Origin: Planctomycetaceae bacterium
GTDB taxonomy: Bacteria; Planctomycetota; Phycisphaerae; SM23-33
Direction of reading: 5' to 3'
Assembly: GCA_021371965.1 (NCBI GenBank)
Contig: JAJFVE010000049.1
Coordinates: forward strand, 1-27,526
Length of the DNA stretch: 27,526 nucleotides
Part shown: one piece after another, positions 13,829-23,047 of the stretch
Numbering within the stretch: position 1 is the first letter of the stretch
Layout of the letters: the number at the start of each line of letters is the position of its first letter
The notes under the pieces: model-generated
What the model was told of the DNA's origin: nothing
The model's database searches: none
Seen by the model: only the letters and a program-made list of their open reading frames with translations
Program-made: the position numbers and the translations under genes

Positions 13829-16198
13829 ATGAACTGTGCCGCCGCTTTCCTGACGTTCTTGACACTTGCCGCTTCGCCGGAGGCTGGCGAGGCCTTGCCG
13901 CCGGTGTCGCCACGCGCGATCGATCGCGCCGTGGCCGTGGGCAGCGCTTATCTGGCTGCGCAGATCACGTCGAAGGGGCCGTGCAAAGACGAGTTCCCAC
14001 AGGGCAATCCGCGCTACGGCGGCAAGACGGCCATCATCGTCTATGCGATGCTCTCTGCCGGCGGCGACGCCAAGGCCACGCCCCTGCGCGAGGCGCTGGA
14101 TTGGCTGACGGCCGCCCAGCTCAACGGAACGTACGCCGTCTCGATGCGGGCCTGCGCGCTGGCCCAACTCAAGGGCAAGGACCCCCATCCGCAATTGGCC
14201 AAGGACGTGGCCTGGCTGATTGCGGCTGCAGGCGAGGACGGGTCGTACACCTACACCAGCAAGGCCGGCGCCTCCGCGGCCGACAGCGCGGTCTACGACA
14301 ACTCGAACTCGCAGGCGGCCGTGATGGCGGTGGCTGCCGGGGCGCGGCGCGGGCTGGGCATCCCGCCGGACTACTGGCAGAAGGTCGAACGACACTGGCT
14401 GCGCCAGCAGCAGGTCGACGGCGGGTGGGGCTATGTCGTGCGCGGCAGCCCGGCGCGGCCGCAGACGTACGGGTCGATGACGGCAGCGGGGCTGGCCAGC
14501 CTGTACGCGTGTTTCGACGCCCTGCACGCTCAGGAGTACGTTCGCCCGCTGACGAGCGAGTATAAGCCCATCGCCGACGCGCTGGCGTGGCTGGACAAGA
14601 ATTGCCAGGGTGACGCCAATCCGCACAAAGGCCCGAACTACTACTATGACTGGCTGCTGGCCCTGTCGCGCGTCGGGGCGGCCTGCGGGCGAAAGCAGTT
14701 CGCCGCGCAGGACTGGTACGCCCAGACTTTGCGAGAGCTGCTCGACCGCCAGAACAGCGACGGAAGCTGGGCAGACGGACCCGTCTCCACGGCCATGGCC
14801 TTGCTCACGCTGGCGCAGGGATATCAGCCGGTGCTGATCAACAAGCTGCGCTACGAGGGCAAGTGGAACGTGCGCCCGCGCGACACGGCCATGCTATGCC
14901 GGTACATGGGCTACACGTTCGAGCGCCCGCTGGCGTGGCAGGTGGTCGACATCGACAGCGACTACCGCTCCTGGCTCGAAGCGCCCATCCTCTATATCAG
15001 CGGCGCCGGGCGCGTGCAGTTCAGCGACGAGCAGATCGCCCGCCTGCGCGACTACGCCCTGGCCGGCGGGCTGATCGTATCGGAGTCGGCCGGCAATAGC
15101 GGCTCGTTCACGCTGGACATGCACGAGGCGTACAGCCGCATGTTTCCCAGCCTGGTCCTGCGCCAGTTGCCGCCCGACCACGAGGTCTACTCGATTTACT
15201 TCAAGGGCAGCGACGTCGCGGGCGCGTGGGGCATTTCCAACGGGGCGCGGCTACTGGCCATCCACGCCCCGCGCGAGTTGTCGTTGGCGTTGGAGCTGGG
15301 TCCGCAAAAGGCCAATCTCCCGATCTTCGAGCTCATGGGCAACATCTACATGCTCGCCAGCGACAAGGGCAACCTGCCCCCGCGCGGCAGCACGCCTTGG
15401 CCGCCCGCCCGGCCGTTCAAACCGCGCCGCGTCCTGAGCGTGGTTCGCCTGGCGTACAGCGGTAACGACGACCCCGAGCCGATGGCGTGGAACCGCCTGG
15501 CGCTGTTGATGGGCCTGCGCCACCAGATCGAGCTGCAGGTGCTGGGACCGCTGCCCATCGAGCGACTCGACCCGCGCATGCACCCGGTGGCCAGCCTCTG
15601 CGGCACGGGCGACTTTCGCCTCAAACCCACCGAAACGGAAGCGATCAAGAACTACCTCCTCGGCGGTGGCACGCTGATCGCCGATGCCGTCGGCGGCTCG
15701 GCTGCGTTTGTCGAGGCCCTGGAGAGTCAGCTTCGTCCGGTGCTGGCCGGGGCGCTGCGCGGGCCCTTGGCTTCGCACATCGCCTTTAACGGGCCTGAGA
15801 ATATCTCGCGCGTCTACTACCGCCGCGTGTTGGCCGCGACCCTCGGCGAGGACCAGCGACAGGACCAGCGACTGCGATGCATCGCCCTGCCCATCCCCAA
15901 CGACGCCACCGGCCGCGCCCGCCCGGCGATTATCTACTCCAGCGAAGACCTGACCAGCGGCCTGCTCGGCCGCGCGTCCTACACCATCCGCGGATACCGC
16001 GAAGATTCAGCCGTGGCGATGATGACCAACCTGCTCGTCTACGCCACCGACATGCACGCCAAACTCGTCGCGGCCCCGCAGTCGCCGGCCAGCCAGCCGG
16101 CAAGCCAATCTGCGCCCCGCGCCGCGACGCAGCCCGCGCCCAAATCCCCGGCGACCAAACCCGACATCCTCCGCCCAGACCTGGGCGGCGAGTTCTAG
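13829..16198 (+). CDS. Alpha-toroid protein with two DUF4159 domains
   Basis: Protein of 789 residues, start placed at ATG 13829; the frame is open to a TTG at 13763 but that stretch lies in a T-rich palindrome. Residues 1-20 may be a weak signal peptide without basic residues. About 25-320 form an alpha/alpha-toroid of the prenyltransferase/squalene-cyclase type, with helices ending in QQQVDGGWGYV and QNSDGSWADGP, but I see no catalytic DXDD-type motif, so a binding role is likelier. About 340-500 is a DUF4159 domain (ILYISGAGRVQFSDEQIARL, then GGLIVSESAG). About 530-745 is a second DUF4159 copy (RRVLSVVRLAYSGNDDPEP, FRLKPTETEAIKNYLLGGGT). The C-terminus is a Pro/Ala/Ser/Gln linker. DUF4159 proteins often occur in MoxR/BatA-type operons; no such partner is here. 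Function unknown. Confidence 0.8.
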   Translation: MNCAAAFLTFLTLAASPEAGEALPPVSPRAIDRAVAVGSAYLAAQITSKGPCKDEFPQGNPRYGGKTAIIVYAMLSAGGDAKATPLREALDWLTAAQLNGTYAVSMRACALAQLKGKDPHPQLAKDVAWLIAAAGEDGSYTYTSKAGASAADSAVYDNSNSQAAVMAVAAGARRGLGIPPDYWQKVERHWLRQQQVDGGWGYVVRGSPARPQTYGSMTAAGLASLYACFDALHAQEYVRPLTSEYKPIADALAWLDKNCQGDANPHKGPNYYYDWLLALSRVGAACGRKQFAAQDWYAQTLRELLDRQNSDGSWADGPVSTAMALLTLAQGYQPVLINKLRYEGKWNVRPRDTAMLCRYMGYTFERPLAWQVVDIDSDYRSWLEAPILYISGAGRVQFSDEQIARLRDYALAGGLIVSESAGNSGSFTLDMHEAYSRMFPSLVLRQLPPDHEVYSIYFKGSDVAGAWGISNGARLLAIHAPRELSLALELGPQKANLPIFELMGNIYMLASDKGNLPPRGSTPWPPARPFKPRRVLSVVRLAYSGNDDPEPMAWNRLALLMGLRHQIELQVLGPLPIERLDPRMHPVASLCGTGDFRLKPTETEAIKNYLLGGGTLIADAVGGSAAFVEALESQLRPVLAGALRGPLASHIAFNGPENISRVYYRRVLAATLGEDQRQDQRLRCIALPIPNDATGRARPAIIYSSEDLTSGLLGRASYTIRGYREDSAVAMMTNLLVYATDMHAKLVAAPQSPASQPASQSAPRAATQPAPKSPATKPDILRPDLGGEF

Positions 16199-16430
16199 CA
16201 GCACGCGTCCGGCCGCAAACAAGGCGATCCGGTGAGGCCTGTGGCGGCTGCGGATCGGGGATTGGGACGCTTACCGCTTTCGTTTGAGCGCCCCCATCGT
16301 CGGCGTTCATCTGAATCGTGCTGCCGGCGTGCCAGGGAAAGTGGTAAACGACCCTTGCGGAACTGCCGTGCGTTTCCACCAATGTGCTATTGGGCTTGCG
16401 GCGGCGTCGATGGGAGAGAATAATCAGGCC
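16199..16430 (+). other. Intergenic region before the GT39-like gene
   Basis: These 232 bp are open in one frame from 16284 but show no coding resemblance. GGGAGAG at 16412-16418 serves as ribosome site for ATG 16431, although 12 bp away. An earlier in-frame ATG at 16410 has no such site. No named RNA motif was recognised. Confidence 0.3.
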
Positions 16431-18398
16431 ATGCCGTCCCGCCCGCTACAAACCGCAATCGATATCGCAGCGATGGTGGCCTTGGCGCTGGTGATCATCG
16501 TCAACAGCGCCACCGCCCCCAGCAACTTCTACAAGTACGCCCAGATGCGCCAGGCCGGGGCGGCGATGGGCATGATCGAAGAGGGCGACATCCTCACCCC
16601 GCACACCCATGCCGGCGGGCTGATGCGAAAAGGGCAGATCTTCAACCTGGTGGCTGCCGGGGCGGTGTTGCTGACCGGCGTGCATGATGATTGGGTCTTC
16701 TGTCTGCCCAGCGCGGCCGCTGCTATCGCCACCGTCCTGCTTGTATACGCCCTGGGTCGGCGGTGGTTCGGGCGGCGCGTGGGGCTGCTTTCGGGCGTTC
16801 TGTGGCTGACGATGCTGCACATGCGCAAGCTGGTGTTCCTGGCCACCACGGACATGATGCTGACGCTGTGGATCGTCCTGGCGGTCTTCTGCCTGGATCG
16901 GCTGCTGTTCCACCGCGGGCGGCGCAGCGTCGGCTGGGCCATGGGTCTGTGGGCGGCGATGATCCTGGCGGCGCTGACTAAGGGCTGGGGCGTCGTCAAC
17001 CTGCCTCTGATAGGCGGCCTGGTTGCCCTGGCTGCGGCAGTGGGTCCGGGATTCGGCGCCGCCTCGCGCGTCGGAGGTTTCCTCAACGGCCTGGCCGTTT
17101 CGGCGCGGCTGGTGGGGCGGCGCTGGTGGCGGGCGATCATGGCCCTGCAGATGTGGTGGGGCCTGCCGCTGATGCTGCTGGCGGTCTGCGGCATCCTGTG
17201 GGCGATGGCTGGCCGCGCCGGCGGCGAGTTCATGAACGTCCTCAAGTTCGAGATCCTCCAGCGCGCCACCGGGCAGGGCGCCCATGCGCCCAAGGCCGCC
17301 AGCCTTCCGGCGTTTGCGAGCCTGATCTACTACGCCCTGCCGGCGTCGGTCTTCGCCATCGGGGCGCTGTTCCAGGTGCGGCCACGGAAGTGGCTGACGC
17401 GAGACGGCGGGATCTATCTGCCGCTGATCTGGATCCTCGTCACGGTGGTGCTCTTTACGCTGCCGCACGGTTTCCGCCCGGACTATCTGCTGCCGTGCTA
17501 CGCGGGCGTGGCGATCCTGGGCGCCTGGTCGGTCGAGGAGGTTGTCCGTCGCGGCAGCGCCTGCCGCACGGGGCGAATCCTGCGGCATCTCTACGCCTTG
17601 ACGGCGATTGTGATCGGTGCGGGCGGGGCGATCCTGGCGCTGCTGTTGGCGCTGCACAGCAACCTGCCACTGCGGCTGGCGGCAGCAGTGCCGATGCCCG
17701 CGACGGCTGTGCCGCTTGCCATGGTGCTGCTGTGGGCGGCGGTCGCGCTGGGCGCGGCCACGGCGACGTGGGCGATCGTTGCCAGCTTGCGCTGGCGAGT
17801 GGCGCAGGTGGCGGCGGCCGCGTGCATCGGGATGCTGCCGCTGTTGTTTTCGTACGAGCATTTTCTCAGCGAACCTGCTCGCGGCGGCGACGGGGAGACG
17901 ATGCGGCAGTTTTGCCGGCAGGCCTCGCGGATCATCGGCAAGGATCGCGTCATTACGTTCTGGGCCGACTGGTCCGGCTTCGCGCTGTATCACGGCCGGT
18001 TCTGCCCCATCCTGTCGACGTCGCAGACGCTGACGGGCAACGAGCGAAACCGGCTGCTGATGACCTGGCGCCAGATGCAGCAGCAGAAGATCGAGTGGCT
18101 GGTGACGTGCGACCGCGGACTGGTCGAGATGGGCCAGTTCGCCGACGCCGCGCCCGGGGCGACCGACGAAGGGCTCTATCGCATCAAAGACGGCAAGCAA
18201 TGGCGGGCGTTCAAGGTGCTTCCGGACCTGATCGCCCAGCGGATCGCCCTGCAATCACCGCCGGTGAAGGCGTACGGGATGGGGCGGTTCTACCTCATCC
18301 GCCTCAAGAGCGGGGCGGCGATCCACGGCAAGCCCGGGACGGTCGGCCACGTCAACTCGGACCGCGACGCCGAGGACGACGGCGATGACACGCCCTAG
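16431..18398 (+). CDS. GT39/ArnT-like polytopic glycosyltransferase
   Basis: Integral membrane protein of 655 residues with about ten to twelve hydrophobic helices and a soluble C-terminal part (about 490-655). The first helix (TAIDIAAMVALALVIIVNSA) and following loop resemble GT-C enzymes of the PMT/ArnT type, which move sugars from polyprenyl-phosphate donors to lipids or proteins outside the membrane: SNFYKYAQMRQAGAAMGMIE EGDILTPH aligns with the family pattern DE.RYA.iAreMle.GDwl.PH. However, the acidic pair at the loop start (DE) reads NF here, and the later KPPL becomes KGQI, so the usual catalytic acid is not in its place. Later blocks LHMRKLVFLATTDMMLTLWI and GGLVALAAA fit the family. 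It converges with the histidine kinase gene 8 bp away. It may be an inactive or divergent member. Confidence 0.75.
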   Translation: MPSRPLQTAIDIAAMVALALVIIVNSATAPSNFYKYAQMRQAGAAMGMIEEGDILTPHTHAGGLMRKGQIFNLVAAGAVLLTGVHDDWVFCLPSAAAAIATVLLVYALGRRWFGRRVGLLSGVLWLTMLHMRKLVFLATTDMMLTLWIVLAVFCLDRLLFHRGRRSVGWAMGLWAAMILAALTKGWGVVNLPLIGGLVALAAAVGPGFGAASRVGGFLNGLAVSARLVGRRWWRAIMALQMWWGLPLMLLAVCGILWAMAGRAGGEFMNVLKFEILQRATGQGAHAPKAASLPAFASLIYYALPASVFAIGALFQVRPRKWLTRDGGIYLPLIWILVTVVLFTLPHGFRPDYLLPCYAGVAILGAWSVEEVVRRGSACRTGRILRHLYALTAIVIGAGGAILALLLALHSNLPLRLAAAVPMPATAVPLAMVLLWAAVALGAATATWAIVASLRWRVAQVAAAACIGMLPLLFSYEHFLSEPARGGDGETMRQFCRQASRIIGKDRVITFWADWSGFALYHGRFCPILSTSQTLTGNERNRLLMTWRQMQQQKIEWLVTCDRGLVEMGQFADAAPGATDEGLYRIKDGKQWRAFKVLPDLIAQRIALQSPPVKAYGMGRFYLIRLKSGAAIHGKPGTVGHVNSDRDAEDDGDDTP

Positions 18399-18406
18399 CG
18401 GAGGCA

Positions 18407-21400
18407 TCATGCATCCACGCTTGCCCGGATGGCTGCTATCAGGTCCTGCCAGGGTCCGCTCTTGCTCAAGTAGGCCGCCGCGCCGGCCTTGCGCATGGCG
18501 TCGGCTCGTTCCTCCTGGGCGAACATGGACAGACCAATGATCCGCACGTCGGGATGCTCGGCGTGGATGGTCTGGGTGGCCTCGATCCCATCCATGTGCG
18601 GCATGTTGATGTCCATGAGCACCACGTCGGGGCGAAGTTGCCGCACGCAGTCCAGGGCGGCCGGGCCGTCCGAGGCCTCGCCCACGACGGCGATGCCGCC
18701 TTCTTCATCGAGCAGCCGCGCCAGGCCCTGCCGCACGACGATGTGATCGTCCACCAGCAGGACGCGGATCTCGTTGTCGGCGACGGAGCAGGTTCGGGTC
18801 TCGCCGGCGCCGTCCGCCGATGCCGGCGCGGCGCTGGACGGCGCCGCGGGGACTTTCATCTCGCCGTCGCCCCGTAGCGGCGCCCAGAGCGTGAAGCGGC
18901 TGCCATGGCCCGGCGTGCTGTCGATTTCCATCCGTCCGCCCATGAGATCCAGACGCTCGCGGATGCTGAAGAGTCCGAACCCGCCGGAGGCGCCTCCGCC
19001 GATCCGCAGCATCGCCGGGTCGAACCCGGCCCCCTCGTCGGCGACCATGATCCGGATGCTGCCGTCTATCCGCCTGACAGCGACACGGGCCGTGTGCACC
19101 TGGGCATGCTTGGCGGCGTTGAACAGCAGTTCCCGCACCGACTGGAAGAGCAGGACCTTCATGTCTTCCGATTCCGGGACGGCGCCTTCGTCGGATTGCA
19201 GCTCGACGGTCAGTCCGTGCTTCTGCTGCATCCAGTTGACCAGCCACTCCAAGGCCGGCGCCAGCCCGCCCTGGTGCAGGATCGGCGGACTGAGCTCGCC
19301 GGTGAGCGAGCGGGAGCGTTCGATGGACTGCTGCAGGAGGTCGTCGACGTCGGCGGCCCGGCGGGACACAGTCTCGTCGGCGCTGCGTCGAAGCGGCTGC
19401 ACGCGAAAGCGGGCGCCGACCAGCAATTGCTGGAGGTCGTCGTGAAGCACGTGTGCCAGCCGCTGACGTTCACGCTGCTCGGCGAGGGTCAGCTCCGATG
19501 CCAAGGCTCGCAGTTGCTCGCCGCGGCGCTGCAATTCCTCGGTGCGCTGCGCGACGCGCAGTTCGAGTTCGTCATGCGCCCGGCGCAGGTCTTCGTGGGC
19601 GACCTTGAGGTCGGTGATGTCGTGGATGATCTTCGAGGCCCCGACAGTCCGCCCCGCGTGGTCCTTGACGGGCGAAGCGGTCACCGAGACGACGATCTGC
19701 CGGCCATCCTTCGCCACCCGCACGGTCTCACGGCGGTCGACGCGCTCGCCGGCCCGCAACTGCTGGAGGATTTCATCTTCTTCCCCCACTCGATCCTCCG
19801 GCAGCAGCAGGGTGATTGACCGGCCGATGACTTCCTGGGCCCGGTAGCCGAACAGGCGCTCGGCGCCGGTATTCCAGGTCCGGATCGTGCCGTTGAGGTC
19901 CTTGGAAACAATGGCGTCGTCGGAAGACTCGACGATCGCCGCCAGGCGCGCCTGCAATTCCTCGGCCGCCTTGCGCTGGGTGATATCGGTTACGAAGCAG
20001 TAGTAGTAGAGCGGCCGCCCGGCGGCATCGCGCGCGAGGTGGGCCAGCAGTTCGATCGGAACGCGCGTGCCGTCCTTGCGGAGGCACTCCTTCTCATATC
20101 GCACGGGCAGCCCCGTGCGATGGAGCTCATCGAGCTTCTCTTGTTCGAGCGGCCGCCACTGGACGGGCGTCAGGGTATTGCTCCAGTCAATCTGAGCCAG
20201 TTCCTCGCGGCTGTACCCGGTCAGGCGTTCAAAGGCCCCGTTAAGGCGACCCAAGCGACCGTCGAGGAAAACCACGGCGAAGGGCTGGTCGGAGTGTTCC
20301 AGCAGTTCGGACAGGAAGCGGTTTCGCTCGGCCGACTCGGCCAGTTGCTGCTGCAGCCGGAGTGTTTCCAGAACTTGTCCGCACTGAGCAGCCAGCCACT
20401 GGGCCAGGCGGAACTGCTCGCTCGTCCACTCCTGCTTCTGGCAGCTATAGATGGTGACGGCGCCCAAGAGTCCTTCGCCCACGTGGAAGGGCGAGGCCAG
20501 GGCGGCCTGGAAGGGCTCCTGGGCGGCGCTCTGGAGCAGCTTGATGTCGGGCCGCAGCGACGCATCGTTTATGCAGGCCGTTCGCCCTTCTTGAACGACC
20601 AGACCCAGGAAGGTGCCTTCCACCGGCCATGACGGCGGCGCTTCGGGCAGTCCGGCGCAGGCGCGGATCAGCAGTTCGTTCTCCTGCCTTTGGCAGACGA
20701 CCACGGCCGAGGCGGGCGGACCGAACATTTCCATTGCCGCCTTGCAGATGTCGTTGAGGACGGTCTCTTCACCGGTGGGCAGACGGGTGGCCTCGAGGAG
20801 CTTCTGAAGCATGCTTTCACGGGAGGCCAATTCGGTATTGAGCGACTGGATTTCCTCGGACTGTGTTTGCAGTTCCTCGTTTTGCTGGGTCAGTTCCTCT
20901 GACTGCTGCGAGAGCTCCTCGGACTGCTGGGCGAGTTCTTCGTTCTTGCCGGCCAGCTCTGCCGCCTCCTGCTGCGAGGCCAGGGCGATGGCCTCGGCCC
21001 ATCGCGAGCGGCGCAGACGCTGGGCCACAACGCAAAGGAGCATGTTGGTTCCGGTGAAGATCGCTGTGGCAATGATGTCATTGAGTGAGCCGATGCCGAA
21101 TCCGTGCGGTTCGATGAACCAGTAATCGGCAACCAGGGCACAGAGCACTGCCGTTACGATGCCCGGCCCGCCCCCGCAAACGACGGCCACCAGAAGCACC
21201 GCCGGGTAGAAGGTGATGAAGGTCGGCATGGGGCCGAACTTCAGGATCAGCCACCATCGCGCCACACCCGCCAATGCGACGGCAACGACCGCAAATGCGT
21301 AGCTAAGGGCGATCCGGACCCATGTGGCGCCGTCGGCGGAGGGGTCGATCGCATCGCTCTCCAATCGCCCCCTGCGAATCAGGATTATTGCCGCTACGCC

Positions 21401-21985
21401 CATCGCCAGCAGCGACAGCGGCAATCCGCCCAGGATGGTCCAGGCGGCCCAGAGGGCGGTAGAGCGGGAAGCCTCCTGGCGCGTCTGCAGCAACTGCTCC
21501 TCGCGCTGGTTCATCCGGTCCACCAGAAGGCGGGCATTGTCCATAGCCTTTTGACCACGGTCGCCAAGAACGACCGCAGTGGCAGCCTGCAGCCCTGACT
21601 TGCGGCGAAGATTAATCGTCTGACGCAGTTCCTCCAGCTTCAAATCGGCGAGCTTCTGCAACTGCGCCAAGTCCGCCTGCTGGGCTGGATTGTCCTGGGT
21701 CAGTTCTACCGCGCGAGCCCACCTGGCATGGAGGACGTCGGCCGCGCCGTTATAGGGCACCAGGTAGTCTTCTTCACCGGTCAGCAGGAACCCTCGCTGG
21801 CCCGTTTCGGCGTCTTTGAGGGCCGACAGGAAGCCGGTGAGGTTTTCCATGACCTCGTGCGTGTGCACCACCCAGCGGTCGTTTTCGACGAGCCGCTGGG
21901 TGTTGACATACGACGCCATTCCCACAATGCCGACGACGATCAGCACGGCGGCAAAACCCGCGACGATTCTTGTGCTTCGAACCAT
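18407..21985 (-). CDS. Hybrid sensor histidine kinase: CHASE3, DUF4118, GAF, PAS, PAS, HisKA_3, HATPase, receiver
   Basis: Membrane sensor kinase of 1192 residues. The start at 21985 is set by GAGAG about 9 bp upstream. Order: helix 1 (about 7-27), extracytoplasmic CHASE3 (about 30-175, with DAETGQRGFLLTGEEDY), helix, DUF4118-like membrane block (about 225-335, GPMPTFITFYPAVLLVAVV), a Glu/Gln coiled coil (repeats of QQSEEL), GAF (about 405-545), PAS (YSREELAQIDWS) and PAS (GYRAQEVIGRSITLLLPEDR), then a NarL/DegS-type HisKA_3 domain whose HDDLQQLL holds the phospho-accepting H848, and a HATPase with NAAKHAQ, ADEGAGFD and GGFGLFSIRERL. The C-terminal receiver has LLVDDHIVVRQGL and the phospho-acceptor D1125 in LMDINMPHMDG. 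The receiver is NarL-like but lacks a DNA-binding domain, so output passes elsewhere. It follows CheR in an operon. Confidence 0.92.
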   Translation of the reverse strand: MVRSTRIVAGFAAVLIVVGIVGMASYVNTQRLVENDRWVVHTHEVMENLTGFLSALKDAETGQRGFLLTGEEDYLVPYNGAADVLHARWARAVELTQDNPAQQADLAQLQKLADLKLEELRQTINLRRKSGLQAATAVVLGDRGQKAMDNARLLVDRMNQREEQLLQTRQEASRSTALWAAWTILGGLPLSLLAMGVAAIILIRRGRLESDAIDPSADGATWVRIALSYAFAVVAVALAGVARWWLILKFGPMPTFITFYPAVLLVAVVCGGGPGIVTAVLCALVADYWFIEPHGFGIGSLNDIIATAIFTGTNMLLCVVAQRLRRSRWAEAIALASQQEAAELAGKNEELAQQSEELSQQSEELTQQNEELQTQSEEIQSLNTELASRESMLQKLLEATRLPTGEETVLNDICKAAMEMFGPPASAVVVCQRQENELLIRACAGLPEAPPSWPVEGTFLGLVVQEGRTACINDASLRPDIKLLQSAAQEPFQAALASPFHVGEGLLGAVTIYSCQKQEWTSEQFRLAQWLAAQCGQVLETLRLQQQLAESAERNRFLSELLEHSDQPFAVVFLDGRLGRLNGAFERLTGYSREELAQIDWSNTLTPVQWRPLEQEKLDELHRTGLPVRYEKECLRKDGTRVPIELLAHLARDAAGRPLYYYCFVTDITQRKAAEELQARLAAIVESSDDAIVSKDLNGTIRTWNTGAERLFGYRAQEVIGRSITLLLPEDRVGEEDEILQQLRAGERVDRRETVRVAKDGRQIVVSVTASPVKDHAGRTVGASKIIHDITDLKVAHEDLRRAHDELELRVAQRTEELQRRGEQLRALASELTLAEQRERQRLAHVLHDDLQQLLVGARFRVQPLRRSADETVSRRAADVDDLLQQSIERSRSLTGELSPPILHQGGLAPALEWLVNWMQQKHGLTVELQSDEGAVPESEDMKVLLFQSVRELLFNAAKHAQVHTARVAVRRIDGSIRIMVADEGAGFDPAMLRIGGGASGGFGLFSIRERLDLMGGRMEIDSTPGHGSRFTLWAPLRGDGEMKVPAAPSSAAPASADGAGETRTCSVADNEIRVLLVDDHIVVRQGLARLLDEEGGIAVVGEASDGPAALDCVRQLRPDVVLMDINMPHMDGIEATQTIHAEHPDVRIIGLSMFAQEERADAMRKAGAAAYLSKSGPWQDLIAAIRASVDA

Positions 21986-21998
21986 TCGACAATCTCTC

Positions 21999-22907
21999 TT
22001 ATGGCTTGGTTTCTTGCCGCGCTTCACGCGGCAAACGATAAAGGCATCGGTTGATGCTTCGTAGTCCCGCCGGCGATGGCGGACGTTCCGCCCTGCCCGA
22101 TACCAGCACGCCGCCGGCCCGCAGTTCCGTGACCATCTCCTGCCACACGGCCGCGGCTGACTGGGCCTTGAGGTAGATCGCCGCGTTGCGCCACAGGATG
22201 ACGTCCCAGGGCCCATCTTCCACGCCCGCCAGCACGTCGCGGATGCGCCACTGGATGTTCCGGCGCAGCGATTCCACCACTCGCCATCGCAGGCCGTCCT
22301 GCCGCAGGTACTTGCGACGAAGTTCGAGCGACATTCCTTTCAAGCTGCTCGGGTCGTAGAGCCCCTCGCGCGACTGGCAAATGGCGTCGCGACGGCAGTC
22401 GGTGCCCAGCAGAACGCAGCGGTCCAGCAGCCCCGCTTCGGCCAGCAGGATCGCCATGCTGTACAGCTCGGCCCCGTTGGAACAGGCGGCGCTCCAGATT
22501 CGGACAGGTCCCGGCCGCGGGGCCAGCTCGGCCACGATGAAATCCCGCACGGCCTCCAGGACGCCCGCGTCGCGGAAGAACTCCGTCACGCCGATCAGGA
22601 GCGAATTGACCGCCGCCGTCAGCAGTTGGGGGTCCCGCTCGATGCGGCGCCGCGCGTGAGCGGCGCTGTCGGCCTTGATCGCCCGCAGGCACGCCGGCAG
22701 GCGCCGATGCAGCGGCGCGGCGCGGTAGGCGCTGGCGGGCAGGGCGGCCTGTTCGAGGACCCAGGCGACGAATGCATCCAGAGGTTCGTTTTCGGCAGGC
22801 GGGGCGGGCAGCGTGTTGCCGCCGGGGGCGCGCAGGCTGGGACGACCAAGGGAGAGCTTGCCCTCAAACAGGATATGCTCCAGAGATCGACCCTGATGCG
22901 CAGTCAT
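21999..22907 (-). CDS. CheR-type SAM-dependent methyltransferase
   Basis: Protein of 302 residues resembling chemotaxis glutamate methyltransferases. The start at ATG 22907 has GGAAGAG upstream; the longer open frame beyond it is an artefact of high GC. The CheR signs are IGVTEFFRDAGVLEAVRDF, the SAM-binding block VRIWSAACSNGAELYSMAI, LGTDCRRDAICQSREGLYDP, and WDVILWRNAAIYL in the place of the usual lIFCRNVLIYF. Some standard residues differ (CSTGEEPYS reads CSNGAELYS), so catalysis is not assured. No chemoreceptor, CheA, CheB or CheW is nearby. Its stop is 13 bp before the hybrid kinase start, and the kinase ribosome site overlaps the stop (TAAGAGAG), so the two proteins are probably made together. 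A role in tuning this kinase, rather than motility, is a reasonable inference. Confidence 0.83.
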   Translation of the reverse strand: MTAHQGRSLEHILFEGKLSLGRPSLRAPGGNTLPAPPAENEPLDAFVAWVLEQAALPASAYRAAPLHRRLPACLRAIKADSAAHARRRIERDPQLLTAAVNSLLIGVTEFFRDAGVLEAVRDFIVAELAPRPGPVRIWSAACSNGAELYSMAILLAEAGLLDRCVLLGTDCRRDAICQSREGLYDPSSLKGMSLELRRKYLRQDGLRWRVVESLRRNIQWRIRDVLAGVEDGPWDVILWRNAAIYLKAQSAAAVWQEMVTELRAGGVLVSGRAERPPSPAGLRSINRCLYRLPREARQETKP

Positions 22908-22991
22908 GACCTGCTCTTCCGTGCGATAAACATTTACTCGCAGCAGTGCCGGCAGCAAAGAACAGCGTAGTACATCAAAACCATTTTGACC

Positions 22992-23030
22992 CCGCAAGTA
23001 CGGTTCTGCCCTGCATATTACGTACTGCGG
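22992..23030 (-). terminator. Hairpin after the polytopic membrane protein gene
   Basis: CCGCAGTACG (23030-23021 on the minus strand) pairs with CGTACTTGCGG (23002-22992) with one bulged base. It is followed by GGTCAAAATGGTTTT. It lies 18 bp downstream of the stop at 23048 and may separate that gene from the CheR-kinase pair. Confidence 0.5.
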
Positions 23031-23047
23031 AGGCATCCGGTTCGGGA

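Noticed and set aside
16199..16430. Possible cobalamin-type riboswitch (AGGGAA and TTGCGGAACTG) before the GT39-like gene
   Set aside because: The conserved core (CCCGCAACTGT and matching loops) is not present in the right order.
16446..18254. A 602-codon open frame on the minus strand inside the GT39-like gene
   Set aside because: It is rich in Arg, Pro, Gln and His with no family pattern, and lies exactly opposite a gene with clear membrane helices. High GC makes such shadow frames common.
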